From: Balanoglossus misakiensis | Lineage: Eukaryota; Hemichordata | Assembly (NCBI GenBank): GCA_040954595.2 | Contig: CM082591.2 | Span: 11,594,001-11,658,000 of the forward strand | Direction: 5' to 3' | DNA: 64,000 nt | In this document: in pieces, positions 43,954-56,144 of the stretch | How positions within the stretch are numbered: the first letter of the stretch is position 1 | Layout of the letters: the number at the start of each line of letters is the position of its first letter | The notes under the pieces: model-generated | The model's database searches: none | The model's input: only the letters and a program-made list of their open reading frames with translations | Told to the model about the DNA's origin: nothing | Position numbers and translations under genes: made by a program

Positions 43954-45093
43954 TTGACACGCGCGTGTCAATAGCCAGTGCTTGTCGGGCCGGCTATTGA
44001 CACGCGCGTGTCAATAGCCAGTGCATAGGGGGCCGGCTATTGACACGCGGGGACTTTAATATTCTCAAATTATTGCCGATTTTTGAAAACCAAAGCACAT
44101 TTCACATAGTCCATTAAATGATTCGTCTTTTCTTCCCCGAAAATCAGATGAAACGAAGTGCAAAATTCCGAAAGTCAAAGCGTATGTCATAGTTCTTCTA
44201 CCCGTTCTACGCGTGTACGCCTGCCGATTCTAAGCTTATCTCCTGACCGTGACACGGGGATTTTCCCTCCATTTTACTGCCGACTTTTATAAAGCAATGC
44301 ACATTTTCCATCGGAGGACTTATCTTTTCCGCCGAAAATGTAGATGAAAGGAAGTGCAAATTTCTGAAATATTTCTGAGCATCGCTACGATTGTTTTACT
44401 GTTCATGCACTACGGCCGCTGCACACAGAGGGACACACTCACCGCGACGCTGACCTCAACAGCGCGGACATACTGTAAAATATTTCGTTTGAATTGAGAG
44501 ATTTTTTCATGATGAACAAATTCATTGCTTGTTGGGAAATACGTTACAACTTGAACCGTGGTGTGACAACTTACTTAGTCCCCAAATGCATGCCTTGCAG
44601 GGTCCAGTGCAATGACGTGTATTACCGAAATTAACTTTTTCATGCCATAGCACTAGCAGTCAGATTTTTCCTGGTTGAAGCAACGAAAATGACGTATTGC
44701 CCAGTGCAGTCTGACATACTTCGAAATACATTTTCTTTATTTTACACCTCGCAACGGAGGATACGGAATGTGCATTGCTTTATAAAAGTCGTGTCACGGT
44801 CAGGAAATAAGCTTAGAATCGGCAGGCGTACACGCGTAGAACGGGTAGAAGAACTATGACATTACGCTTTGACTTTCGGAATTTTGCACTTCGTTTCATC
44901 TGATTTTCGGGGAAGAAAAGACGAATCATCTAATGGACTACGTGAAATGTGCTTTGGTTTTCAAAAATCGGCAATAATTTGAGAATATTAAAGTCCCCGC
45001 GTGTCAATAGCCGGCCCCCTATGCACTGGCTATTGACACGCGCGTGTCAATAGCCGGCCCGACAAGCACTGGCTATTGACACGCGCGTGTCAA
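43954..45093. mobile_element. Foldback element with ~345-bp near-identical arms and tandem 18-bp palindromes
   Basis: Arms 43,954-44,305 and 44,750-45,093 are inverted and almost identical. Each arm begins with two copies of the perfect palindrome TTGACACGCGCGTGTCAA (43,954; 43,997; 45,033; 45,076), then a half copy TTGACACGCGGGGACTT. The copies are separated by TAGCCAGTGCTTGTCGGGCC. The 440-bp loop has no coding frame. AAT flanks both ends but is too short to call a duplication safely. Confidence 0.85.
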
Positions 45094-45323
45094 TGGACAC
45101 GGCCTAAAATAAAACGGGCCGATAACATCCAAGAGCGAACTTCGACAAATACTTCCGCATTTCCATGCCAGGGACGTCACTATATGTAAATACAGGGTCT
45201 GAGCATGCGCAGACATATTGTAGGCAGTTGCCAAATTTGGAGGTTTGTCCTACTGGTTATTGACGTTATGTACATCGACTTTCGGGTATTTTCGGTTTGA
45301 ACTTGTACATCCTCCCTTCCAGC

Positions 45324-45812
45324 ATGGCGTCGTGTGAACACGGTAAGTAAAAAATTTCAGTCGAATTTCATGAAAATCGATGTCCGTGTGACCAATTGCC
45401 CGCCATGATTCGAATCGACATAACAAGCAATAGAACGTACCAGTTTAAAAACCATCGATCTGAACCTTCTATACCTAGTTTAAGTCAATTGACCTGTTGT
45501 TTCATGTTCCCTATACAGTGTTGAACGAAACAATGTCTTCAAACAGTAGATTATCTAATGGGGACGGTTTTTGCGAATGGTTTGCTCACTTCCGGTGTGC
45601 TAGATTTGTCAAAGCGCGTTTTCACGTGTACGGGTATAGGTACATGCATGTACCTATTTCAATTGAACTTGTTTTTCAATGTTTTGAAAGGATCGGGTAG
45701 GTGACTCTGCTTTCTGAACGGAACCGTGCCTCTTTCTTCCCCAACAGGTCCAACTACACGTGGTCCTAGTGGCCAAGTTATCAACGTGATTTTTGAAAAC
45801 CTGATATGGTAA
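45324..45812 (+). CDS. Candidate two-exon small gene (27 aa), low confidence
   Basis: ATGGCGTCGTGTGAACACG is followed by a consensus donor GTAAGTAA (45,324-45,342). A strong acceptor (TCTTTCTTCCCCAACAG) precedes 45,748, and the joined frame stays open to TAA at 45,810-45,812 (…GQVINVIFENLIW). GC-rich sequence with a GCATGCGCAG (NRF1-like) box lies about 115 bp upstream, and AATAAA occurs at 46,016. The product is tiny and unrecognised; it could be the 5' end of a longer alternatively spliced gene or chance. Confidence 0.25.
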
Positions 45813-46683
45813 TTTATTCCTACAGTTTTCCTAAGTTTGGAGTGATCAACAACTTTGGTTACCTCAAGTGAGATGTCATGATTTAAAACAGTACTATGAT
45901 GGTAGCCTTCTGTCAACTGCATTTCTAGTTTCATTTCATGTTAGTAATGTGTGGTTCAGTTGCTATTTACATTACACAGAGACTATGAAGCCCTTTCTGA
46001 ATTCCATTGTTCTCAATAAATTACACAAACACATGATGTACAGAAATGAATATATTTAAATATTTATTTCTTAAATCCTGGCAACAAACAAACAAATAAG
46101 TGTGTATAAACATGAATAAATATTTCAACTTTTAATAAAAAATATGGTCTCTTGATTCATTTTTGATCAGCCCCCTTCCCCCATCATTGATTCTACTCAT
46201 GTAAATGTGTTTGTTTGCATAATTTAGACGGTGTCGCTTGTTCACTAAATATTCTATCTTTAACTTCTTCTTGCCGTAAGTCTTCTTATTCCCCACTTCA
46301 CTATTCCTGTCTGGTGTCTTTTCATTTGACTGAAGGTGAAAAGTTTAAAGACGTTGTTAATGCACATGACACACATACAGTAAATAATAAGGTGTAAATA
46401 TAAATATGTGAACAGCGTCAACAACGTTATTATGTTCAAATACTAGCATCTGATGATGCATACAAACAACTTTGCTCACTGGACTATGCTGACATGATAG
46501 TCATGGTAATTATCTCATCACATGCTTTGTTTATCAACATACACCCAGGTATTTCAGGCTATAACTATGGCGAAAATTGTGTGTAATGCTATTCAACCGA
46601 TTTAAATCGTTCAAAAAATAGCGTCAAGGACACTGTGGTCCCATTTGAGGACATAGCACATAGCAACATAGCAATAAGCATAT

Positions 46684-47820
46684 CTGCTCTGGATGCCAAG
46701 ATATGGAAAAGTAGGTCAAAGGTCACCTGAGGTCATGTAAAATTTGGGCAAGAAATTTTGACCCTATACTGGTCCATGTTCAACAAAAACCAAACCTATA
46801 GCCTTATTGGTTAGCCTGGAATTAGGTATGCACATAATTAATGAGATATGCAGGTGTCACAGGTGACCCCAATTTTGGCTTCTCAATTTTAGTGCCAATC
46901 CTCCAAACGCCAAGTCTGTACCTGCTCTGGATGCCAAGATATGGAAAAGTAGGTCAAAGGTCACCTGAGGTCATGCAAAATTTGGGCAAGAAATTTTGAC
47001 CCTATACTGGTCCATGTTCAACAAAAACCAAACCTATAGCCATATTGGTTAGCCTGGAATTAGGAATGCACATAATTAATGAGATATGCAGGTGTAACAG
47101 GTGACCCCCAATTTTGGCTTTTCAATTTTAGTGCCAACCCTCAAAACGCCAAGTCTGTATCTGCTCTGACTGCCAAGATATGGTAAAGTAGGTCAAAGGT
47201 CACCTGAGGTCATGCAAAATTTGGGCAAGAAATTTTGACCCTATACTGGTCCATATTCAACAAAAACCAAACCTATAGCCTTATTGGTTAGCCTGGAATT
47301 AGGTATGCACATAATTAATGAGATATGCAGGTGTCACAGGTGACCCCCAATTTTGGCTTCTCAATTTTAGTGCCAATCCTCCAAACGCCATGTCTGTACC
47401 TGCTCTGGATGCCAAGATATGGAAAAGTAGGTCAAAGGTCACCTGAGGTCATGCAAAATTTGGGCAAGAAATTTTGACCCTATACTGGTCCATGTTCAAC
47501 AAAAACCAAACCTATAGCCCTATTGGTTAGCCTGGAATTAGGTATGCACATAATTAATGAGATATGCAGGTGTCACAGGTGACCCATATTTTTTCTTCTC
47601 AATTTTAGTCCCAACCCTCCAAACGCCAAGTCTGTACCTGCTCTGGATGCCCAGATAAAGGAAAGTAGGTCAAAGGTCACCTGAGGTCACCCAAAATTTG
47701 GGCAAGAAATTTTGACCCTATACTGGTCCATGTCCCATAAGAACGAAACCTCTAGCCCTATTAATTAGCCCGGAATTAGGTATGCACATAATTAATGTGT
47801 TAAGCAGGTGTTACAGGTGA
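46684..47820 (+). repeat. Five-copy 238-bp tandem repeat with AGGTCA triplets
   Basis: Units start CTGCTCTGGATGCCAAGATA at 46,684, 46,922, 47,161, 47,400 and 47,638 (period 238-239). Each carries the same 23-bp block AGGTCA-A-AGGTCA-CCTG-AGGTCA (46,713; 46,951; 47,190; 47,429; 47,667). The last unit is the most diverged. Diverged relatives of the unit make up parts of the long repeats at 2,540-3,430 and 22,576-23,290. Confidence 0.92.
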
Positions 47821-48380
47821 GCCCAAAAATTTGCCTTTTATTTTGGCCCCATTGTGCTCACTGGCCAATAGACAGTCACTGTACAGGACTATTGCACAGA
47901 CCAGAATTCCACAATAAGACGTGGACATAGCTTAACCATAGAGGTATAAGTAAAGGTATAAATTTAATAAAAAGACTAAATAATTCATAAAAAATAAAAC
48001 ATCCATGATATCAACTTAACACTTACAGGTCGGTGTGAGGTTGACATAAGGTACATACATATCAATTTTCAAAGCAATCTGACCAGTAATTGTTGAGTTA
48101 CAGAGTTTTGATCAATTTCACATTTTACAAGCTAATTTGCATATTTTTGGGCCTGGCAACTTCGTTTGGACAAACTCCCATCTACAGCCCAGCCTGCACC
48201 TACACATCAAATATTGAGGTGATACGCGCAGCGGTTTTCAAGTTTTTGATGTGGACGGACATACAGACATACAGACATACATCCATACATACATCCATCC
48301 ATCCATACATACATACAGACGCAACCCATCCCATAAGGTCCCATGGTATATAGGCCTATACCAATGGGACCTAAAAACGG
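47821..48380 (+). mobile_element. Tail of the 238-bp repeat element: microsatellite, hairpin, CTAAAAA
   Basis: The tandem repeats continue into unique sequence and then GACGGACATACAGACATACA-type microsatellite (48,253-48,320). A 35-bp hairpin follows (GGTCCCATGGTATATAGG with its complement, 48,340-48,373) and then TAAAAA. The element at 62,527-63,020 ends in the same order: GACGGA microsatellite, hairpin, TAAAAA. A 3' hairpin after internal tandem repeats is a feature of Helitron/Helentron-type non-autonomous elements. Assignment is inference. Confidence 0.6.
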
Positions 48381-48711
48381 GACTTAGAAACGTGTGAAAA
48401 GTTGCTCCCAATCACTGTGTATTCTAGAAAGTGTTGATGGTGACGGTATGGTGTTCCACGGAGTGACCGTGGGTGATCGCACGTCAAAGTTCCGCGAACA
48501 CACTGGCATTTCATTTCAATGACACTCCATTTCTTCCAGATAATACAAAAAACACAATCAGTGCATGTTCTAAACACAATACGGCCAATTCAAATTATCA
48601 TGAAAATGTATTACCGTTGATGGTTGCTCCATTATCCTGCCCGGGATTAAAGACTGGGTCGATTATCCACGCAACAGAAGATAGACCGTCGACCGCCATG
48701 TGATGTTCCAT

Positions 48712-49023
48712 ATTATATTATACCAGTATATTGATGGTGTAAATCACGCTATTTGATTGGTCGAGACACGACACGTGACCGTGATATATTAGCCATATAC
48801 CACAGTCATATATCATAGTTAAAGAAAATGCCTTTTTAAAATGTTTTATGCAAAGTTTCAATATACTGGCATAATATAATAGCAATAAAACACCCCCAGC
48901 CATGGTATACCACTCGATTTTGACCAGTTCAACTCCATATACGCACTCGCTATCGCTCGTGCGTATATGTCGTGAACTGGTCAAAATCTCGTGATATACC
49001 ATGGCTGGGGGTGTTTTATTGCT
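48712..49023. mobile_element. Small TIR element plus palindromic MITE
   Basis: TATTATACCAGTATATTGATG (48,714) is mirrored by CAATATACTGGCATAATAT (48,862-48,880). Directly adjacent is a 143-bp palindrome (48,881-49,023) with AGCAATAAAACACCCCCAGC at one end, its complement at the other, and a GC-rich turn. The AGCAATAA ends resemble the AGCAATAACCCCC palindromes at 29,300-29,640. Confidence 0.75.
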
Positions 49024-49477
49024 TAAACATAACCTGGGTCAGATGACGTGACCTTTGTTCAGCTTCCGGCAATCCACGTCATATCGCACATGCGCGTTGG
49101 CGCTAAACACTAAAGTAGTTGCGCATACGCAGGTCGCCAAATTTGGAGGTTTGTCCTACTGTTGGCTGGTACCCTGCCTCGGTGACAAACACCAAAGAGG
49201 CAGGTAAACACAAACCGCCATATTTAGAATTTTGGAATCTGATTGGCTAATAAATGAACGTTCTATAACTTCCGGGCTACATTCAATCTGTCGCGTTTCT
49301 TGACATTCATTTTTAGTCTTCCCGAATATACATATTTTTAAAAAACCAACAGTTTATGATGGAAGTGAAGCTAAAATCAATACTACTACTGACACAAATG
49401 TTGGCTGGTATGCACATTAGCCACTTCCGGGAAAGTGTCAAATAACTAACACTTTTCAAAATGGCGGTCGGCACAAC

Positions 49478-49905
49478 GAAACCACAAAAGATCGAAACCT
49501 CAAAATGCGGCAGCAACTGTCACTATTTCCTTAAATACCACAAGGCGGGGAGGCATGAATTGCAATTAAGATAATAAAGAAATTTCGACAATGATACTGT
49601 GTTGTGTGAGTTACATGTGTTTCTATATAATATATAACTACTACTTTTACCCCCCATCAGTGTTTGACCCTCGAAAGCTTACGGACACTACTGCTTTGTT
49701 TCAACTAATCCTTAGCCCTGTGAATATACTCGTACATTGACCTTTTGGGGCGGGATTCTTTTTTGGCGCGCAACCACTAGTACCAGGCTCTTATTTGGAA
49801 ACTTTTAAAAAAATCATACGCCACCGTCTTGATGACTGGCCCCTATTTTAATAATGGTTTCGTCGTTTCGCTGTTTCGTTTCGCTGTTTCGTTGTTTCGC
49901 AAAGT
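49478..49905. repeat. GGGCTAGTTATACTTTGCGAAAC-ended repeat, copy 2
   Basis: 49,478-49,716 is about 97 percent identical by eye to 27,377-27,609. The right end (49,786-49,905) is the inverted form of the left end of copy 1, with expanded CGAAACAG words. Confidence 0.75.
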
Positions 49906-50934
49906 ATAACTAGCCGCTTATTGCACATCTGGCTGGCTGGCTGGCTGTCTGTCTGCCCAACGATTTAAAACACTTGAAAACCAAATCATGTCGGTATACA
50001 GGTGCATTGTAGATAGGAATTTGTTCAAATTCAATTTTTCCCAAATTCAACTTAAATTCAACAACAAATGTTCAATTTGACTTCAGGCTCATCAACAGAA
50101 GTTTAAAGTACAGGATAAAGAGTATTCATGATAAAATTGTATACAAGAAAAGGCGATTGAGATAAAATTACACACATCTGCAGCCATGATTAAAAGGTGA
50201 AATTGACATTGAATTTAAAATTGATACAGCTTTTGGGAGAAATGATCGATATTTCCTGGCAAATGGAACTTTATATAGAGGGTGTGTGCCTCTCTTTCAA
50301 CTGCCTAATTGTCCATGTTTGCCAGAGAATTTTGACAGCAAGACATGCAACACCATGTACTAAAATATGTAAATTAGCTGAAATGTGAAAATGGTCCACT
50401 ACAGAAACCTGAGGACCACTGCATGTATATTCAGTGCCTTAATGAATGCTGGGCTGTAGATCCAGTCATCGATCAATACAAGTGACTTACCTAGAACAAA
50501 CAGGGGAATGTTGTATACATGGTTTAATAGTGTATTAAGTCATACTAACAAAACACCAAGATGTAAGGTCACTCAGGGAAATGCAAAAAACAATAGTCAA
50601 AACTAAAAAACTGAACAACTACTGACCAGACTGCTTTGAAAATTAACGAGCATCTTCTCTCGGTAGATGTTTTTATAGCAATGTTTTGATCAGAATTCCA
50701 ATTTTCAAATATGTCTGGACTGATAGTTTTCCAGACTTTTGAAAAAAACTCAAATTTTGTCTGTTTTGAGCGCCCCCTTGAGTTAGGAAAGCATTGTGAC
50801 GCATTATTTGTCTTTAATTATACTGTCAATTATATTGTGCAAAAATGTTCTCCAGACTGGTTGCCCAGGTGTTTGTGTGGTTTCCACATATAAGTTTTCA
50901 TGTAGGCTTTTCTAATTGAAGTAATTACTTTGTG

Positions 50935-51127
50935 TTAAAGGTATACGGTCACCTATGCAAATATAGCTAGAGTTACCATGGCAAATTGAGATCTAGCCAA
51001 TCACAGATTTTCAGGGGGTGGCACACGCGAAAAAAGAGCGCCGCCATTATGTTCTTTAGAACACTAAAATACGCAATTTTTGACATATATGGGCATATGT
51101 AAATCAAAGGTGACCGTATTCCTTTAA
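50935..51127. mobile_element. TTAA-flanked 185-bp MITE (50,939-51,123)
   Basis: TTAA at 50,935-50,938 and 51,124-51,127. Ends AGGTATACGGTCACCTATGC and the complement of AGGAATACGGTCACCTTTGA, continuing with GCATATGT-type similarity. A solo end of the same family (AGGTATACAATCACCC) follows TTAA at 59,502. Confidence 0.8.
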
Positions 51128-51381
51128 TATTGCAATTTTTCAAAGGAATTTACTGTATCTTATAGTGATATCTGATAGTGAATGTTGTGTACTAAAATAA
51201 AATATGAAGAAAAAATAATGAAAATATAGAATTTGAGAAAACGCTAATGCAATATTGTCATGCAGCATGCTGGACGGAATCACTGTTTCCTATTTATATT
51301 TGTTTGTAAATGATGTACAAAATATGTCAAAATCGGGGAAAATGTCAATATTTTTAATAGTCCCCACCTTCATTTGTTTAT

Positions 51382-51385
<4 letters not shown>

Positions 51386-51428
<43 letters not shown>
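51386..51428. repeat. GAT trinucleotide microsatellite
   Basis: About 14 uninterrupted ATG/GAT/TGA repeats. Gives a poly-Met frame; not coding. Confidence 0.95.
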
Positions 51429-51681
51429 TATGGTTTTCTTTTACCAGCTGTAAAATGATTAATTTACAGTAGAATTATGCCACTAAGTTTCATGTCGATT
51501 CTTTGCTGCTATTTGCTTCAATGGATAATGCCGAATAACTGTGTGCCAACATCTGGCATTTTCCCCATTTGGAACGTTTTCACTTTTCACTTCCTAACTA
51601 TAGGGGGCGCTACATAGCCTGAAATTGCTTTTGTGCCAACGAAAGAAGCAATTATCTCAGACTGCCATCTTGGCTGTTGTA

Positions 51682-52589
51682 TTAAAGGCACGTAAGCTGT
51701 AACTTTTGGGATAATTTTCATAATTTTTGTTTCACACTGCACTACCATTAGTCCATGCAGATGAAGGCAGTGAACTATACACAAGCATTATAAACCCTAA
51801 ATATGAGTGCATATGCAAGTTTTAACCAGATAAATAATAAAGCTTTGCCGCAAGCGATTATGGCCGCCACCGTGGGAAAATGAAAGAAACAATGAAAATG
51901 CATTCTCGCCCCACCAGACTACGGATTTCTTTCGTTTCACTATCGAAATCACGTACTCTGGTTAAAATGGAGTACCGCGCTGGTATTTGAACATATTGGT
52001 AATGCATATTCATGAGATGACATCATTATAATCTGGCCAATCAAAGCCCATCTCTCAAGGAGAGCTGGGACAAGAGCACTTCTCAGAGCACTGCCACTGG
52101 AAGCCGCCATGTTGTTTAGAATGAGATGTAATGAGATGCGTGAATGGGATGTAACAAGCAATCTGATTGGTTGTTGGATGTACTGTGAAAGCGCCTAGAC
52201 CAAATACTGAATACATGGCCGTATTATACCACGGCCTTTTTGCGGGAAGCAGAGCGCTGCCGTAAAAGGGCCGTGGTTTGCGACAATGTGAAAATGTCGC
52301 ATTTCCGGTTGTGAAACTTCATAAACAAAACATGATCTCATCCACTTGAGCTCATGGAAGTAAATGTACACCACTGAGACATCAGATTTTCATTTTTCAT
52401 TGCAATATTGCACTTTTTTAAAAATTTCAGGAATTTTCGTTTTTCTTTAATTTTTGGCCATTTTGTCATAAATAAGTGTTGAGCTTGATATATTATCATG
52501 AAATAGCCTTTAATAGATATAATTAAAATCATATATGAGATTATTTAAAACATTGATTTTTTATCCAGTTGCAGCTTACGTGCCTTTAA
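51682..52589. mobile_element. TTAA-flanked element (51,686-52,585), intact
   Basis: TTAA at 51,682-51,685 and 52,586-52,589. The termini AGGCACGTAAGCTGTAACT and the complement of AGGCACGTAAGCTGCAACT form a 19-bp TIR with one mismatch. Its 900 bp lacks a transposase; interior ORFs are short. It is the best-preserved relative of the element at 27,855-29,524. Classification as piggyBac-type rests on TTAA only. Confidence 0.85.
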
Positions 52590-52743
52590 CTACACTCAAA
52601 CATGCAACATCCCATGAGCCCAAAGTCGTTTTAATTACTTTTTCTGTGGTTTAACTCTGATTTGTTCATGAAAAAGCATAATTTATGCAACAATGTAGTC
52701 AAATTTATACATGGTACTCCCCCAAAACACAAACAAACAACAA

Positions 52744-53156
52744 CAACAACCTAGTCTAGAATCTATCCGTTCGTAGTCGCATTCACCCTACTACCGTCTA
52801 GGAACGCCTAACCAAAATCTAGTAAGGCCATAAAAATGGTAATTTGAATGTGAATAGTCTCCAACTGAGCAATCTGACGTCAAGCGTCACCACGTGATCA
52901 TGATTATGTATCATTCGGGGCGGAGCTACATTGTAAACATAATTAACATTCAACGTCATCACCTCATTAACATCAACGGCCAATCAGTAGTCGGTCAACG
53001 TAAGTGATTGACTTCTCTGACGTCAGACTGCTCAGTTGGAGACTATTCACATTCAAATTACCATTTTTATGGCCTTACTAGATTTTGGTTAGGCGTTCCT
53101 AGACGGTAGTAGGGTGAATGCGACTACGAACAGATAGATTCTAGACTACAACAACC
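52744..53156. mobile_element. Foldback MITE, ~120-bp arms (52,752-53,148), TSD CAACAACC
   Basis: TAGTCTAGAATCTATCCGTT is mirrored at the right end and complementarity is nearly perfect for about 120 bp into GGTAATTTGAATGTGAATAG. CAACAACC flanks both sides; because the site is a CAA repeat, the duplication could be 8 or 9 bp. Confidence 0.85.
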
Positions 53157-54077
53157 CAACACACAAACAAGAATTCACAACTTACTACATTATCCCAACC
53201 CACATTTTAACTTATGCATGGTCAAGAAACAAAAACTAGTTTTCTTCAGCTAAGTGATCAAAACCCCTAGAGCAGCTGCCATATTTTACATTTTTTTATA
53301 CGACTTTACTTTCCAACTTAGATTGTTTGATTACTTATTAGCTTATTAGATTACTTTTTAGCTTACTGATAGGTATACATGAACATCTAATATCAACACC
53401 AGATTGTGGCTGTAGTGCAAATGCAAGTTTAAACAGATAAATAATTAATCTTGGTCGCAATGGGATATAGCCGCCACAGGGCCTGCAGTTATACTTTGCA
53501 GTCACGATCTCGCACTTGCCATACAATGTAGTACGTCGTATTTTCTGCGGGAGTAATTTTGGCAACATTACTATACACCTATTTGTAATCGTTATATTTA
53601 ATTATACAGGTAAATATTGGGATTATACCTGAGGCCAAAAAGAATATTGTGGTTTCGTTGTTTCGCAAAGTATAACTAGCCCCGCCACAGTGGGAAAAAT
53701 GCAAAATACAATGAAAACACATTTCCCACAATTAGGCCATTCACATTACTCAAAAAAGGCTAGGCCCTTGTCCTAGCAATGTACGTGGCCGAGCAAAAAA
53801 CCCCAGATGTGAACGGGTCTGGCCGACCCTTGTCCGGACAATTTTGGTCCCAGTCGAATGGGGTGGTCGACTCTGATCCGACTCTGGTCCCAGCCTGGTG
53901 TGTGTGGACACGTTTTGTCCGGATCTGGTCCTGGTTGACACCTTTTACAATTGACATAAACAGTGCAGTCTATCATTTGACAAAACAACCAGAAGAGGAC
54001 CAACATGGTTCTGCTTTATAAGGTCAAAGGTTGGCGAGACGACGTTGGCCAGGACAGTGCCAAAACAATGTGAACAG

Positions 54078-54503
54078 TAGCCCGGAGACCAGGGCGTCAG
54101 GGAAAAGAAACGCCCGGGGACAGTCTCTATTTACGAACAGAATTCTGTGCGCAGAACGACACGGGTGGTAAATCTTGTGTGTAAGCTAATTGGTCACTCA
54201 ATGTAAACCAAATGACATCATCGCATTCTAAATAAGGAAATAGAGGTGGAGTCATGTGTGAAATTCCCGCGACGGGATGTGGGAGTGGTTTTGAAGGTGT
54301 ATGAATATTCATAACCAAGCTATGTTAATTATATCATCCAACCACTGGCGCCCGTCAACATTTGATAGATCACTCGTTATCCATTCGTTACTAAGCGACC
54401 CTGATCGTTGCCAGGGCTACTATCTTTCAGCTCAGCAGGAAATTGCTCGACTGTCCCCGGCCGGGCGTTGTATTCTAGATCGACGCCTGGTCTCCGGGGA
54501 CTA
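54078..54503. mobile_element. TIR element, ~50-bp GC-rich ends
   Basis: TAGCCCGGAGACCAGGGCGTC is mirrored by GACGCCTGGTCTCCGGGGACTA, continuing through CGCCCGGGGACAG. The interior is unlike flanking DNA and has no coding frame. Confidence 0.7.
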
Positions 54504-56144
54504 AAGATTAGCTTATCTTGTCACAATCATCGGGATAAGTTTTGCCCGGCCATGGGCCTAGATGTGAACCTAGCATTTGAAACTTCATAAACAAAGCATT
54601 ATCTCATCCACAAAAACAAAAAGTGTTATTATACTCCATGGAGACATATTTTCATTGCAATTTTTTTTTTAATTGTGGGAATTTTCAACTTTACTGATAT
54701 TTATTTTTTGGCCATTCTGTCATAGATGTGTTATCTTGATTCTAAAGGATGGGGAGAAGATTTGAAGTATTTTATTGTGAAAAAAATATCTGAAATTTGG
54801 AAGTTCATAGGGCTTTAGACAATCTAATTAAAGGGACATTAGCTGTAACTTTTGACTATTTTTTATTACTTGTGTTCTGTGTACTAACTCCAGTTTCCTA
54901 TGCTTGCCCACACATAATGCTCAAGTTTCCAGTATTCTGATTGTCAACGTAGCCTACACATGTGAAATGATCATTGTTATTGTTGACAATTGAATTATAG
55001 TCCGGACTAGAATACAAACTTTCAACAATAACAATGCAGATTGTACTCATATAGGGCATGTTAATGAACAAAATACTGGGCATTTCATCATGGTTCAGGG
55101 ATTCCAACCAGAAACTGTAGTTGATACATAGAACAAACAAAATATAAAATGACCAAAAGATACAGCTATAAATGGATCTTTAAAATCAGAGTTAGGTGCG
55201 GTCTTTAGTTTAGCTGATTCTTTGCTGTTCTTTTCAAAAGGGGGCCCAGCGTGGCGTATACACTCGAGAACAGCCATTACAGAGAACAAAACAGCCAAAG
55301 CCGAGAGAACTATCACCAGTGACCAGTGCCTAACTCTACATCAGACTTTAATCAGATTGGGCTTTAAATAGACATTGGCATCAGACACCCATGTCAATGT
55401 GTATTGTAGTGTTGAGAAAAACAATCCACAACCAGAATATAATAATAACAAATGTAAAATGCTTTATTTCTTAATACCAATGTCTGGAAAAGCTTTCACC
55501 ATTTCTAAGAAGTGCATGGACTACATTACTTACTAGATGGCACCGAGTGTCCCAGTGTAGAAAGTATATGCTGCTGAATTAAGCAAATTTTCACTATGAA
55601 GTTTCAAATTCGTTGCAACTACCATTTGAAATAAACAAACATTGTACACATAGATTGGAATCAATCTCATAATATGCACGATGAGTTGCGAATCTGCTGT
55701 GCATCTCATTCAAACAAACTTCTGATCATGAGTTTGAAAAATAAGTACCACTGACATGGCTATCTACTGTCTAAAGTGTAAACTTAGCTTGTATGACACC
55801 TTGGCCAAGCTAAATGATTTCTGGTGGAGGTGTTGTTTAATTTACCATTTCACCCCCCGTTTCCCTCTTTAGATCCATAGAATCCAACTGTGTTGAAAGG
55901 GTTAAAAGACATACTCACAGGGCGATATTAGACCAGTAGCATTCTTTTTGACTTGTAAATGATACCACTGGTAGTAGACTATTAAAATAATTACACATGT
56001 TAGCGAGGGCAATACATGTATCATGATATTGTTTGAGCAACAATGTTTTATTAATTGTATTACACCGAACATTTGAACAAACTGGTACATACAGCATAGA
56101 AGAACGTTTTCAGAGTTGCGTCTATGTCATACGTTGCAGTGAAC
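54504..56144. other. No gene recognised
   Basis: Contains one solo end (AGGGACATTAGCTGTAACTT after TTAA at 54,827-54,831) related to the TTAA elements, and a fragment of the CTGATTAAA MITE around 55,330. The minus-strand frame at 55,095-55,316 with a hydrophobic start overlaps that repeat and is not supported as a gene. Confidence 0.4.

Noticed and set aside
55095-55316. Minus-strand frame with putative membrane helix
   Set aside because: Overlaps a MITE fragment whose relative at 19,304-19,560 gives a similar hydrophobic start in a different context.
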